A stretch of 55,167 bases of DNA. Source: DATCJU01 sp036562635 (GTDB lineage Bacteria > Actinomycetota > Actinomycetes > Mycobacteriales > Pseudonocardiaceae). Location of the stretch: contig DATCJU010000035.1 in NCBI GenBank assembly GCA_036562635.1, positions 1-55,167 on the forward strand, given 5' to 3'. The notes beneath the pieces were generated by a model. That model worked only from the letters and a program-made list of their open reading frames with translations. It had not been told where the DNA came from and ran no database searches. This document shows, in pieces, positions 9,430 to 16,490 of the stretch; the first letter of the stretch is position 1; every line of letters begins with the position of its first letter. The position numbers and the translations under genes are program-made.

Positions 9430-9843
9430 TCAGTCCACGGCGGCCAGCAGCTCGTTGCGCAGCTGGGACGCGGTGGACACGACCAGCATGAGCAGGGTGC
9501 TCAACGGCACCGGGTCCAGTCCCGCCGCCGGGAAGGCGTAACGCAGTGTCACGTCCATCCCCCGGTCGGTGCGGGTCACTCCGAGCGTGCCGAACAGTCC
9601 CTGTCCGGCACGCTCGGCCGCGGACTGGGCGATCCGGTCGTCGAGCGGCAGATCCCAGGCGACCACACAGGTGAGGCTGAGCAGGGTCAGTCCCTCGGCG
9701 AGCTGCATCGCCTGCACGGCGCAGGGCACCCCGGCGTGCTGGAAGGTCAGCGCCCCGTCGTCGTCGACGCGCACGTCGTGGAAACGCTCCAGCGCCTCCC
9801 GTGCGGCCGCCAGCACGGCGGCGGTGTCCGCGTCCTCGGTCAC
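9430..9843 (-). CDS. Conserved hypothetical protein, Rv2360c-like
   Basis: This 137-residue acidic cytoplasmic protein shows the strand/helix rhythm of YbjN or secretion-chaperone-like folds: LERFHDVRVDDDGALTFQHAGVPCAVQAMQLAEGLTLLSLTCVVAWDLPLD, later GMDVTLRYAFPAAGL. It overlaps uppS by four bases and occupies the same slot as Rv2360c beside uppS and recO in M. tuberculosis, so it belongs to the conserved actinobacterial block. Its function is unknown. The fold comparison is tentative, based on length and pattern rather than a diagnostic motif. Confidence 0.8.
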   Translation of the reverse strand: MTEDADTAAVLAAAREALERFHDVRVDDDGALTFQHAGVPCAVQAMQLAEGLTLLSLTCVVAWDLPLDDRIAQSAAERAGQGLFGTLGVTRTDRGMDVTLRYAFPAAGLDPVPLSTLLMLVVSTASQLRNELLAAVD

Positions 9844-10709
9844 CGGGAACCTCCCTGAGGGCCGTCGAGGGTGCCGGCGTTCTCCGTGGGCAACTCGGTG
9901 CCGAGCTTCGCCCGGTCGACCGCCCCGCCGAACCGACGATCCCGGCTGGCATAGATCTCACACGCCCGCCACAGGTAACGGCGGTCGAACTCCGGCCACA
10001 GTACGTCCATGAACACCAGCTCGGCGTAGGCGGACTGCCACAGCAGGAAGTTGGAGATCCGCTGCTCCCCGCCGGAACGGATGAACAGGTCCACGTCGGG
10101 CATGTCCGGCTCGTCCAGGTAACGGGCGACCAGCTTCTCGTTGATCCGCTCCGGGTTGAGCTTGCCCGCGGCCACCTGCCGGGCGATCTCCTTGGCCGCA
10201 TCGGCGATCTCGGCCCGGCCGCCGTAGTTGACGCACATGGTCAGGGTGAGCACGTCGTTGTCCCGCGTGCGTTCCTCGGCCGCCTGCAGCTCCCGGACCA
10301 CACTGCCCCACAGCTTCGGCTGGCGGCCGGCCCACCGGACCCGCACCCCGAGGGCGTCCAGGTCGACGACCCGCCGACGGATCACGTCGCGGTTGAAGTT
10401 CATCAGGAAACGGACCTCGTCCGGGCTCCGCTTCCAGTTCTCGGTGGAGAACGCGTAGAGCGAGATCCACTTGATGCCGAGCTCGATGGCGCCGCAGACC
10501 ACGTCGAGCACCACCGCCTCGCCTCGCTTGTGTCCCTCGACGCGCGGCAGACCCCGCTGGTTCGCCCACCGCCCGTTGCCGTCCATGACGATCGCCACGT
10601 GCTTGGGGATCAGGTCGGGCGGAATGGCCGGGGGGCGCGCCCCGGAGGGGTGCGGGTCGGGTGGCCGGACGCTCGGATCCCCGCGTCCGCGCAGCCGACG
10701 TCGCAGCAT
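9840..10709 (-). CDS. uppS: Isoprenyl transferase (cis-polyprenyl diphosphate synthase)
   Basis: This cis-prenyltransferase (289 aa) extends an allylic diphosphate with isopentenyl diphosphate to make the polyprenyl carrier for cell wall synthesis. Signature blocks are HVAIVMDGNGRWANQRGLPRVEGHKRGE (catalytic Asp and diphosphate-binding residues), YAFSTENWKRSPDEV, NYGGRAEI, and the C-terminal DLFIRSGGEQRISNFLLWQSAYAELVF with LWPEF. Product length cannot be read directly; in mycobacteria this position holds the long-chain decaprenyl enzyme. The ATG (MLRRRLRG) follows an AAGGAGAGGGG stretch and is preferred over a GTG nine codons upstream. Confidence 0.96.
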   Translation of the reverse strand: MLRRRLRGRGDPSVRPPDPHPSGARPPAIPPDLIPKHVAIVMDGNGRWANQRGLPRVEGHKRGEAVVLDVVCGAIELGIKWISLYAFSTENWKRSPDEVRFLMNFNRDVIRRRVVDLDALGVRVRWAGRQPKLWGSVVRELQAAEERTRDNDVLTLTMCVNYGGRAEIADAAKEIARQVAAGKLNPERINEKLVARYLDEPDMPDVDLFIRSGGEQRISNFLLWQSAYAELVFMDVLWPEFDRRYLWRACEIYASRDRRFGGAVDRAKLGTELPTENAGTLDGPQGGSR

Positions 10710-10933
10710 GTGCTCGTTCCCCTCTCCTTGCTCCACTCCTGGTACGCGGACCGACCGGCGACCACCACCGAGTGCTGCGGGAGCCGCTCACCGGAACCGA
10801 TGCCCGCCCGTTCATCCTGCCGGATGAGCGTCGGCGGCCCGTGCTCGGCCACCGTGTCCGTCCCCTCGGCCGACTCACCCGCGCCGGTGCCCCGGTCCGG
10901 ACCGGCCCGCCACTGCGGCACCGTGCCCGTGGT

Positions 10934-11767
10934 TCACGCCTGGTCGTCCGCCACCGGATCGGGGTCCGGCACCGTGACGTCGTCGGGCAGCGCCGCGGCC
11001 CGCTCCCGGACCACCCGCGGCACCCGAGCCTCCTGCCCCTGGCGCTCGACCAGCGGCAGGGACCGCAGCTGGCGCTCCAGATGCCACTGCAGGTGGGCCG
11101 CGACCAGTCCACTGCCCTCCCGGCGGGCCACCCGCCCGGCCTGGTTCGCCCGGTCCCAGTCGCCGTGCAGCAGGGCGTCCAACAGAACCAGGGTTTCCCG
11201 AGCGGGTCTGGCCGAACCCGGCGGACGGCACCGCGGGCACACCACACCACCGGACGGCACGCTGAACGCGTCGTGCGGGCCGGGCCGGCCGCAGCGGGCG
11301 CAGTCGACCAGGGCCGGCGCCCAACCGGCGTGAGCCATCGCCCGCAGCAGGAAGGCGTCCAGCACCAGCGAGGAGTCCCGCTCCCGGTCGGCGAGGGCCC
11401 GCAGTGCCCCGACGACCAGCAGGTACAGCCGCAGTGCGGGCCCGCCCTCGTCCAGGGTCAGGCGGTCCGCGGTCTCCAGCACCGCACAGCCCGCGGTGTA
11501 GCGGGCGTAGTCGTCCACCAGGCCGACGGCGAACGCGTCCAGGGTCTGCACCTGGGTGATCACGTCCAGGGTGCGACCGGTGTAGAGCTGCACGTCGACG
11601 TGGTTGAACGGCTCCAACCGGGCGCCGAAGCGGGAGGTGGTGCGGCGCACCCCCTTGGCGACGGCGCGCACCTTGCCGTATCTGCGGGTGAGCAGGGTGA
11701 TGATGCGGTCGGCCTCGCCGAGCTTCTGCACCCGCAGCACGACTCCGGTGTCGCGGTAGAGGCTCAC
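10934..11767 (-). CDS. recO: DNA repair protein RecO
   Basis: This 277-residue recombination mediator helps load RecA on SSB-coated single-stranded DNA in the RecFOR pathway. It begins with the OB-fold (SLYRDTGVVLRVQKLGEADRIITLLTRRYGKVRAVAKGVRRTTSRFGARLEPF). A zinc finger CARCG...CPRC follows at about residues 160-180, and a helical C-terminal domain ends the protein. The tail after ARVPRVVRERAAALPDDVT is acidic and probably disordered. It follows uppS in the conserved actinobacterial order, separated by about 225 bases in which no gene is seen. Confidence 0.96.
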   Translation of the reverse strand: MSLYRDTGVVLRVQKLGEADRIITLLTRRYGKVRAVAKGVRRTTSRFGARLEPFNHVDVQLYTGRTLDVITQVQTLDAFAVGLVDDYARYTAGCAVLETADRLTLDEGGPALRLYLLVVGALRALADRERDSSLVLDAFLLRAMAHAGWAPALVDCARCGRPGPHDAFSVPSGGVVCPRCRPPGSARPARETLVLLDALLHGDWDRANQAGRVARREGSGLVAAHLQWHLERQLRSLPLVERQGQEARVPRVVRERAAALPDDVTVPDPDPVADDQA

Positions 11768-11860
11768 CTCCCCATCGTGTCATCCCGGACCGTCGGAAAC
11801 CGCGCGCGGTGGGCAGCCGTCCGGTGGGTCCGACGGGCCGCCGGGCCCGACCGGGTCCGG

Positions 11861-12301
11861 TCAGACCCGCAGCAGGGTGAACGGTGCCACCGGGATGTTG
11901 CGCACGATCCCCCAGACGACGATCAGGGTCCACGCCACCGGTCCCGCCCAGCGCCACCGCTGCCAGGTGGGCAGGCTGTGCCCCCGCCACCGCCCCACCG
12001 CCCAGGCGAGCCAGAGCCACAGCAGGAAGGGGAGGGCGAGCAGGGCGAGCGCGTTGTAGCGCAGCGCGGCGGACAGGTCCAGGTGCAGCAGGCTGTACAC
12101 CATGCGTGCGCTGCCGCATCCCGGACAGACGATCCCGAACAGTGCCTTGCTCGGACACGACGGCAGTGGCGGGCCGCCCTCACCGGTGGGATCGGCCCAG
12201 AGCAGGTAGGCCGCTCCGGTGCTCCCGGCGAGGATCGTCCCGGCCACGCCGAGCAACGCACGTGCCCGACTCTCCCCCACCCGCGGAACCGCTCCGCCCA
12301 T
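11861..12301 (-). CDS. DUF2752 membrane protein
   Basis: This 146-residue protein has the DUF2752 signature: CPSKALFGIVCPGCGSARMVYSLLHLDLSAALRYNALALLALPF, where a CPGCG...R motif precedes a GDL-AL-N-like segment. Three to four membrane helices are visible (AGTILAGSTGAAYLLWA, LALLALPFLLWLWLAWAVG, GPVAWTLIVVWGIVRN). The biochemical role of DUF2752 is unknown. It sits between era and recO on the same strand and is likely cotranscribed with them. Confidence 0.87.
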   Translation of the reverse strand: MGGAVPRVGESRARALLGVAGTILAGSTGAAYLLWADPTGEGGPPLPSCPSKALFGIVCPGCGSARMVYSLLHLDLSAALRYNALALLALPFLLWLWLAWAVGRWRGHSLPTWQRWRWAGPVAWTLIVVWGIVRNIPVAPFTLLRV

Positions 12302-12337
12302 CCCGTCTCCTCCCCGCTCCCGGAGCCCTCCCCGTTC

Positions 12338-13255
12338 CTAGAAGCCCAGCCTCCGCAGCTGCTTGGGGTCCCGCTGCCACTCCTTGGCCACCTTGACGTG
12401 CAGGTCGAGGTAGATCTTGCTGCCGAGCAGCTTCTGGATCTGGGTACGTGCCCGGGTGCCGACCTCGCGCAGCCGCGCCCCGCCCCGCCCGATGACGATC
12501 GGCTTCTGGCTGGGACGTTCGACATAGACGACCGCGTAGACGTCGATCAGGTCGTCCCGGCCCTCACGGGGGCGCATCTCCTCGACGGTCACCGCGATCG
12601 AGTGCGGCAGCTCGTCCTCCACCCCCTCCAGGGCCGCCTCCCGGATCAGTTCGGCGACCAGGGTGGCCTCCGGTTCGTCGGTCAGCTCGCCCTCCGGGTA
12701 CAGCGGCACGCCCTCGGGCAGCCTGGCCACCAGGAGGTCGGCCAACAACTGGACCTGGAATCCGGACACCGCCGACACCGGAACCAGTTCGGCGAAGTCC
12801 ATCACCTTGTCCAGCTCCAGGAGCCGCTCGGCCACCTGCTCCGAGGGAACTAGGTCGGTCTTGGTCACGATGCCGATCACCGGGGTCCGCCTGGCCACCT
12901 TGGCCAGCTCGGAGGCGATGAACCGGTCGCCGGGGCCGACCTTCTGGTCCGCCGGCACGCAGAAGCCGACGACGTCGACCTCCGACCAGGTTTCCCGGAC
13001 CAGGTCGTTCAGCCGCTGCCCGAGCAACGTGCGCGGACGGTGCAGCCCCGGGGTGTCCACGATGACCAGCTGGGCGTCCGGGCGGTGCACGATGCCACGG
13101 ATGGTGTGCCTGGTGGTCTGGGGCTTGTTGGAGGTGATGGCCACCTTGGTGCCCACCAGGGCGTTGGTCAGCGTGGACTTCCCGGCGTTGGGTCGGCCGA
13201 CGAAGCAGGCAAACCCGGAGCGGAACGGTTCCGACGGTGTGGTGGAAGCACTCAC
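12338..13255 (-). CDS. era: GTPase Era
   Basis: This 305-residue ribosome-assembly GTPase binds 16S rRNA near its 3' end. G1 is GRPNAGKSTLTNAL, G2 lies in KPQTTRHTIRGIV, G3 is VDTPGLHRPR, G4 is TKTDL, and the C-terminal KH domain contains PIVIGRGGARLREVGTRARTQIQKLLGSKIYLDLHVKV. The GTG start (VSASTTPSEPF) is chosen because GGAGG lies 9 nt upstream; the ATG three codons earlier abuts that site. Length and motif spacing are normal for actinobacterial Era. Confidence 0.97.
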   Translation of the reverse strand: MSASTTPSEPFRSGFACFVGRPNAGKSTLTNALVGTKVAITSNKPQTTRHTIRGIVHRPDAQLVIVDTPGLHRPRTLLGQRLNDLVRETWSEVDVVGFCVPADQKVGPGDRFIASELAKVARRTPVIGIVTKTDLVPSEQVAERLLELDKVMDFAELVPVSAVSGFQVQLLADLLVARLPEGVPLYPEGELTDEPEATLVAELIREAALEGVEDELPHSIAVTVEEMRPREGRDDLIDVYAVVYVERPSQKPIVIGRGGARLREVGTRARTQIQKLLGSKIYLDLHVKVAKEWQRDPKQLRRLGF

Positions 13256-13369
13256 GTCCCCCATCCTCCACTGCCACCGCCACCGGTGTGTCACCACGGG
13301 GGCGTCCCGACAGGCCACCGCCGTCCCGCGACGGGGGTCCGTGCCCGACAGCCCACCTGGTCCGACCGG

Positions 13370-13413
13370 TCCGGTGGGCGGTCGGGGACACCTCACCCCG
13401 ACCGCCCACCGGA
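13370..13413 (-). terminator. Intrinsic terminator after the M28 peptidase gene
   Basis: A perfect 18-bp inverted repeat (13370-13387 with 13396-13413, 8-nt loop) starts 16 bases after the peptidase stop and precedes era. It should end the peptidase transcript. Confidence 0.85.
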
Positions 13414-13429
13414 CGTCCGCGCCGAGAGG

Positions 13430-14878
13430 TCAGCCGGTGACGGCGAGATCGCCGATCACCCAGGCCATGGCCCGTCCGTGCCGGTCCAGGGCCGTGCGGT
13501 TGACACTGCTGGTGCGGTCACAGGTCTGGTGGTAGCAGGGATCGAGCAGCTGGCCTGCGGTCCCGCCGTATCGGGCCGCCTGCTCCGGGGTCTTCACCGA
13601 GAACTCGGCCCCCTGCAGGCCTCCCACGGGGATGCCGACGGCCAGGAACGGCTCGTGGTCGGAGCCCACCCGTGTGCTGTCCTGCAGCTCGTACGGCAGT
13701 CCGCGCCGGATGAAGTAGCCGGCGAAGGCCTGCTCGATACGTTCGGTGCCGGGTGGCGGCGCATCCGCCACGTGCATCACGAAGGTGCCGTAGTTGGATG
13801 CGGCGATCAGCTCGAAGTTCAGGTAGTAGGCGATGGACCGACGTTCCTGATCGGTGAGCTGGGAGACGTAGTGCTGCGACCCCACGACGATCAGTTCCTC
13901 GGCGCCCCAGAAGGCGAACCGCACCTTGTTGCGCACCTGGCCCTGTACGGGTGCCAACCGCAACGCGGTCTCCAGGAGCACGGCCACCGCCGTCGCGTTG
14001 TCGTTGATCCCCGGCCCGTCGGGCACGCTGTCCAGGTGGGCACCGGCCATCACCACGTGTGCCGGGTCCCCGCCCCACGTCTCGGCGAGGATGTTCTCGG
14101 TGACGCCGTGCACCACATGGCCACGCAGCTCCAGGTGGAGCCGGACGGTGCCCTGCCGGGACTGGGCGGCCAGGTCCTCGGCCTGCCGCTGGGACAGGGT
14201 GCCCATGGGGATGCGCGCCTGGTCGGACTGGAAGACCCGCAGCCGGTAGATGTTGTCCGGGCTGGGTGTGGGCACGTAGGTCAGGAACGCCGCGGCCCCC
14301 AGGTCCGCGGCGATCTGCTGTTGCCGGAGGAAACCACACGAGGCACGGGGAGCCAGGACCACCGCACCGACCACGGGCAGACCGGCGTAGTCCTCGGGCG
14401 TGCAGCCGGGTGCGTCGACCGGCTGGCCGTCACGCTGGGTGGGTGCCGCGACGACAGGGGCGTCGATCCCGCCGACCGGGGTGGACGGCGAGTACTGCAT
14501 GACCATCACCCGCAGCGGCCGGGCCACCGGTTCGAGCTGGGCACCCGTCTCGGCGTCGACGGCGAAGTCCTGGTAGGGAACGGGCTGACGGGTGACCCGG
14601 TAGCCGGCGCGGGTCAGCTGGTCCACGACGTACTCGGCGGAACGGGCGAACCCGACGGTCCCCGCCGCACGGTTGCCGCCGCTGCTGTCGGTGATCCGTT
14701 GCAACACGTCCAGGTGCCGGAACACCCGGTCCACCGTGACCGTGCGTTCCAGCAGGTCAGGAACCGGTGACGCCGCGGACGCCGCGGGCGCCTGGGCCAC
14801 CGCGGCGAGCGTCACCAGGGTCAACAGGGCCGCTCGGAGCGGTAACCGACCCGCTCGTCGGCCACATGACGGGGCCAT
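13430..14878 (-). CDS. Secreted M28-family aminopeptidase with PA domain
   Basis: This 482-residue exported zinc peptidase has a Sec-type signal (RRAGRLPLRAALLTLVTLAAVAQAPAASA, ending near residue 35). A PA-like insert about residues 130-245 contains GCTPEDYAGLPVVGAVVLAPRASCGFLRQQQIAADLGAAAFL. The M28 catalytic core keeps AGAHLDSVPDGPGINDNATAVAVLLE (His and bridging Asp), WGAEELIVVGSQHY (catalytic Glu pair) and GSDHEPF (His). Relatives include the Streptomyces griseus and LpqL-type aminopeptidases that remove N-terminal residues from peptides. The ATG follows GGAGGAGGAAGGA. It lies downstream of the P450/pentapeptide genes on the same strand but beyond their terminator, so its link to that cluster is inference. 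Confidence 0.9.
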   Translation of the reverse strand: MAPSCGRRAGRLPLRAALLTLVTLAAVAQAPAASAASPVPDLLERTVTVDRVFRHLDVLQRITDSSGGNRAAGTVGFARSAEYVVDQLTRAGYRVTRQPVPYQDFAVDAETGAQLEPVARPLRVMVMQYSPSTPVGGIDAPVVAAPTQRDGQPVDAPGCTPEDYAGLPVVGAVVLAPRASCGFLRQQQIAADLGAAAFLTYVPTPSPDNIYRLRVFQSDQARIPMGTLSQRQAEDLAAQSRQGTVRLHLELRGHVVHGVTENILAETWGGDPAHVVMAGAHLDSVPDGPGINDNATAVAVLLETALRLAPVQGQVRNKVRFAFWGAEELIVVGSQHYVSQLTDQERRSIAYYLNFELIAASNYGTFVMHVADAPPPGTERIEQAFAGYFIRRGLPYELQDSTRVGSDHEPFLAVGIPVGGLQGAEFSVKTPEQAARYGGTAGQLLDPCYHQTCDRTSSVNRTALDRHGRAMAWVIGDLAVTG

Positions 14879-15067
14879 TCCTTCCTCCTCCCGCGCGCCG
14901 CGTCCGGACGCGCCCCCAGCACCCTGGCGGGAGCCGACCACCCGGTGCAATCGGCAGGACGGAGGTGATCCCGATCACCAACTCGGGGCAGTGGGGCACC
15001 GCTCGGCCGTTCGTCCCCCTGGTACGGCCGGGTCGCCCGCCCGGTGACCTCCGATCCATCGGACCGG

Positions 15068-15101
15068 CCGGGGTCCGGCGGCCACTGCCACCGGACCCCG
15101 G
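15068..15101 (-). terminator. Intrinsic terminator just after the pentapeptide ORFs
   Basis: Perfect 11-bp arms (15068-15078 and 15091-15101) with a 12-nt loop begin 14 bases after the MRYIQ stop on the minus strand. The hairpin bounds a transcript containing the P450 and both pentapeptide ORFs and separates it from the M28 peptidase gene. Confidence 0.8.
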
Positions 15102-15115
15102 TGGAACACGCGTTC

Positions 15116-15133
15116 TCACTGGATGTAACGCAT
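15116..15133 (-). CDS. Pentapeptide ORF MRYIQ, variant biarylitide-type precursor
   Basis: This complete 18-base ORF (ATG-CGT-TAC-ATC-CAG-TGA) begins six bases after the stop of the MRYIH ORF. It has its own GAGG six bases or so upstream, overlapping that stop. It differs from its neighbour by one base in the fifth codon (CAC to CAG), replacing His by Gln. The two ORFs form a tandem direct repeat of about 23 bp with 24-bp period, so this is a recent duplicate. Known biarylitide P450s join Tyr-3 to an aromatic residue at position 5 (His or Trp). Gln could not make that bond, so this copy may be a decaying duplicate, a non-substrate, or a source of different chemistry. Translation is unproven. 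Confidence 0.6.
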   Translation of the reverse strand: MRYIQ

Positions 15134-15139
15134 GACGCC

Positions 15140-15157
15140 TCAGTGGATGTAACGCAT
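15140..15157 (-). CDS. bytA: Pentapeptide precursor MRYIH (biarylitide type)
   Basis: This complete 18-base gene encodes Met-Arg-Tyr-Ile-His. It lies 62 nt after the P450 stop and is preceded by an excellent ribosome binding site (GGAGGAGGT, about 5 nt from the ATG). From family knowledge, biarylitide RiPPs are made from an 18-bp gene encoding MRYYH or close variants (M-x-Y-x-H/W). A dedicated P450 crosslinks the Tyr and His side chains, and the Met-Arg leader is removed to leave a cyclic tripeptide. MRYIH fits exactly, predicting a Tyr-Ile-His tripeptide. Unusual points are the position after the P450, where known clusters place it before, and the tandem MRYIQ copy. An 18-base ORF alone is weak evidence; the ribosome binding site, duplication, terminator, P450 and SARP context make the call. 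Confidence 0.85.
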   Translation of the reverse strand: MRYIH

Positions 15158-15219
15158 GACGCACCTCCTCCCGGCAGGGTGTTGCCGCGGACGACCCGCG
15201 GCGGGACGCTTCGGCCGCT

Positions 15220-16377
15220 TCAGCGGAGCGTGATGTCGAACCGCTCGACACCGCGGATGGTGGCGGCGCTGCGGTACACGGGCGTGTCGACCGGCCGGAC
15301 GTGGGGGTAGGAGCGGGCGAGCGTGCCGAACACGACCCGGGCCTGCATCACGGCCAGGGCCGCCCCCAGGCAGGAGTGCACCCCCCGTCCGAAGGCCAGG
15401 TGCGGGTTGGGGGCCCGGGACAGGTCGAGCGTGTCGGGGTCGGGGAAGCGGGCGGGATCCCGGTTGGCCGCCCCGAGCAGGAGGGTCACGGTGCTGCCCG
15501 CCTCGATCCGGATGCCGTCGATCTCCGCGTCCACCACGCACGCCCGGGCGTCGGCCCGCACCGGGGTGGTGTACCGGGCGAGCTCGTCGATCGCCCGGTC
15601 CGCCGCCCCGGTGGCGAGCACGGGCAGTGCCCCGGGGTGGTCGAGCAGGGTGATCAGTCCGTTGGCGAGCAGGGCGAGCACGGACTCGTAGCCGGCGTGC
15701 AGCAGGGCACGCAGGGAGTTGTGCAGCACCGTCGGGTCCACCCGTTCCTCGTGCAGGTGTGCCGAGGCCCAACCGATCACGCCGTGCTCCGGGGCGCTTT
15801 CCAACCAGCTCGCCGCGAGCTGCGCGAGCTGGGCCCGGGCCGCCACACCGGCCTCGTACGTCTCCGGCCGCAGTCCGGAGTCCATGGCGACGGCGATCGC
15901 GGTGGAGATCGGGTGGAACCAGGCCGGGTCCGGCGCCGGTACACCGAGCAGCGTGGTGATGGTCTCCAGCGCCAGGGGTGCCGCGAGGTCCCCCACGAAG
16001 TCGAAGGGGCGGTCCTCCAGTTCCGCCAGTCGCCGGGTCAGCGACTCCGTCACCCGACGCTCCAGGGCTCGCAGGTCCTGGGCCCGGATCGCGTTCACCA
16101 CCAGGCGGCGTACCGCGGTGTGTTCGGGTGGGTCCAGGCTCTGCAGGCTCAACAGCGGGTCCGGGACGTCCTCGCCGATACGCCGCCAGTCCGAGGCGAA
16201 ACGCCGGGTGTCCTTCAGGACGGCGGTGCAGTCCGCGTGCCGGGTCAGCACCCAGGTCTGCAGACCCTCGTGCCAGTGGACCGGCTCGTTCTCCCGAAGC
16301 CACCGGTACACCGGGGATGGGTCGTGCAGGTTGTCCGACTCGAGCAGGGCGACGAGCGGATCGGCGAGCGTGGGCAT
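15220..16377 (-). CDS. bytO: Cytochrome P450, probable biarylitide-type peptide crosslinking enzyme
   Basis: This 385-residue soluble bacterial P450 has the heme loop FGRGVHSCLG (Cys336 as thiolate ligand), the K-helix ELAR (265-268) with a downstream Arg, and the I-helix AGYES (228-232) in which Ser replaces the usual Thr of the oxygen-activation pair. That is seen in some crosslinking rather than hydroxylating P450s. The ATG (MPTLADPL) follows AGGAGGA by 8 nt. It is cotranscribed with two downstream pentapeptide ORFs and lies 113 nt after a SARP gene on the same strand, with SARP-like repeats in its promoter. P450 identity is certain. The Tyr-His crosslinking role is inferred from the MRYIH gene. 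Confidence 0.9.
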   Translation of the reverse strand: MPTLADPLVALLESDNLHDPSPVYRWLRENEPVHWHEGLQTWVLTRHADCTAVLKDTRRFASDWRRIGEDVPDPLLSLQSLDPPEHTAVRRLVVNAIRAQDLRALERRVTESLTRRLAELEDRPFDFVGDLAAPLALETITTLLGVPAPDPAWFHPISTAIAVAMDSGLRPETYEAGVAARAQLAQLAASWLESAPEHGVIGWASAHLHEERVDPTVLHNSLRALLHAGYESVLALLANGLITLLDHPGALPVLATGAADRAIDELARYTTPVRADARACVVDAEIDGIRIEAGSTVTLLLGAANRDPARFPDPDTLDLSRAPNPHLAFGRGVHSCLGAALAVMQARVVFGTLARSYPHVRPVDTPVYRSAATIRGVERFDITLR

Positions 16378-16441
16378 GGGGTGGCTCCTCCTCACCCGGT
16401 GCTCCCCGTTTCACATGGCCGGGGGGCACCGACCACCGGGG

Positions 16442-16487
16442 ACGCTAGGACCTCCTCCTGTGCTGGCCCTGTACCGCCGCTGTACTG
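16442..16487 (-). promoter_or_regulatory. SARP-type operator and promoter of the P450 gene
   Basis: Reading on the minus strand, three direct repeats of consensus C(A/G)G(T/C)ACAG start at 16487, 16476 and 16465, exactly 11 bp apart (CAGTACAG, CGGTACAG, CAGCACAG). Ten bases after the last repeat comes a -10 TAGCGT (16447-16442). No -35 is recognisable. Direct repeats on one helix turn abutting the -10 are the established layout of AfsR/DnrI/ActII-4 binding sites. The SARP gene ends four bases before the first repeat. Confidence 0.75.
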
Positions 16488-16490
16488 TCG

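Noticed and set aside
7495..9430. Zur box near the permease pair
   Set aside because: No AT-rich TGAAAA/TTTTCA-type dyad is present in this stretch.
10661..12853. 730-codon plus-strand open frame over recO and neighbours
   Set aside because: It is antisense to recO, DUF2752 and era, with no family signal.
15140..16429. 429-codon minus-strand open frame that ends in RCVMRYIH
   Set aside because: It is out of frame with the P450 and has no P450 motifs. Only its last six codons, with their own ribosome binding site, are meaningful as the separate MRYIH gene.
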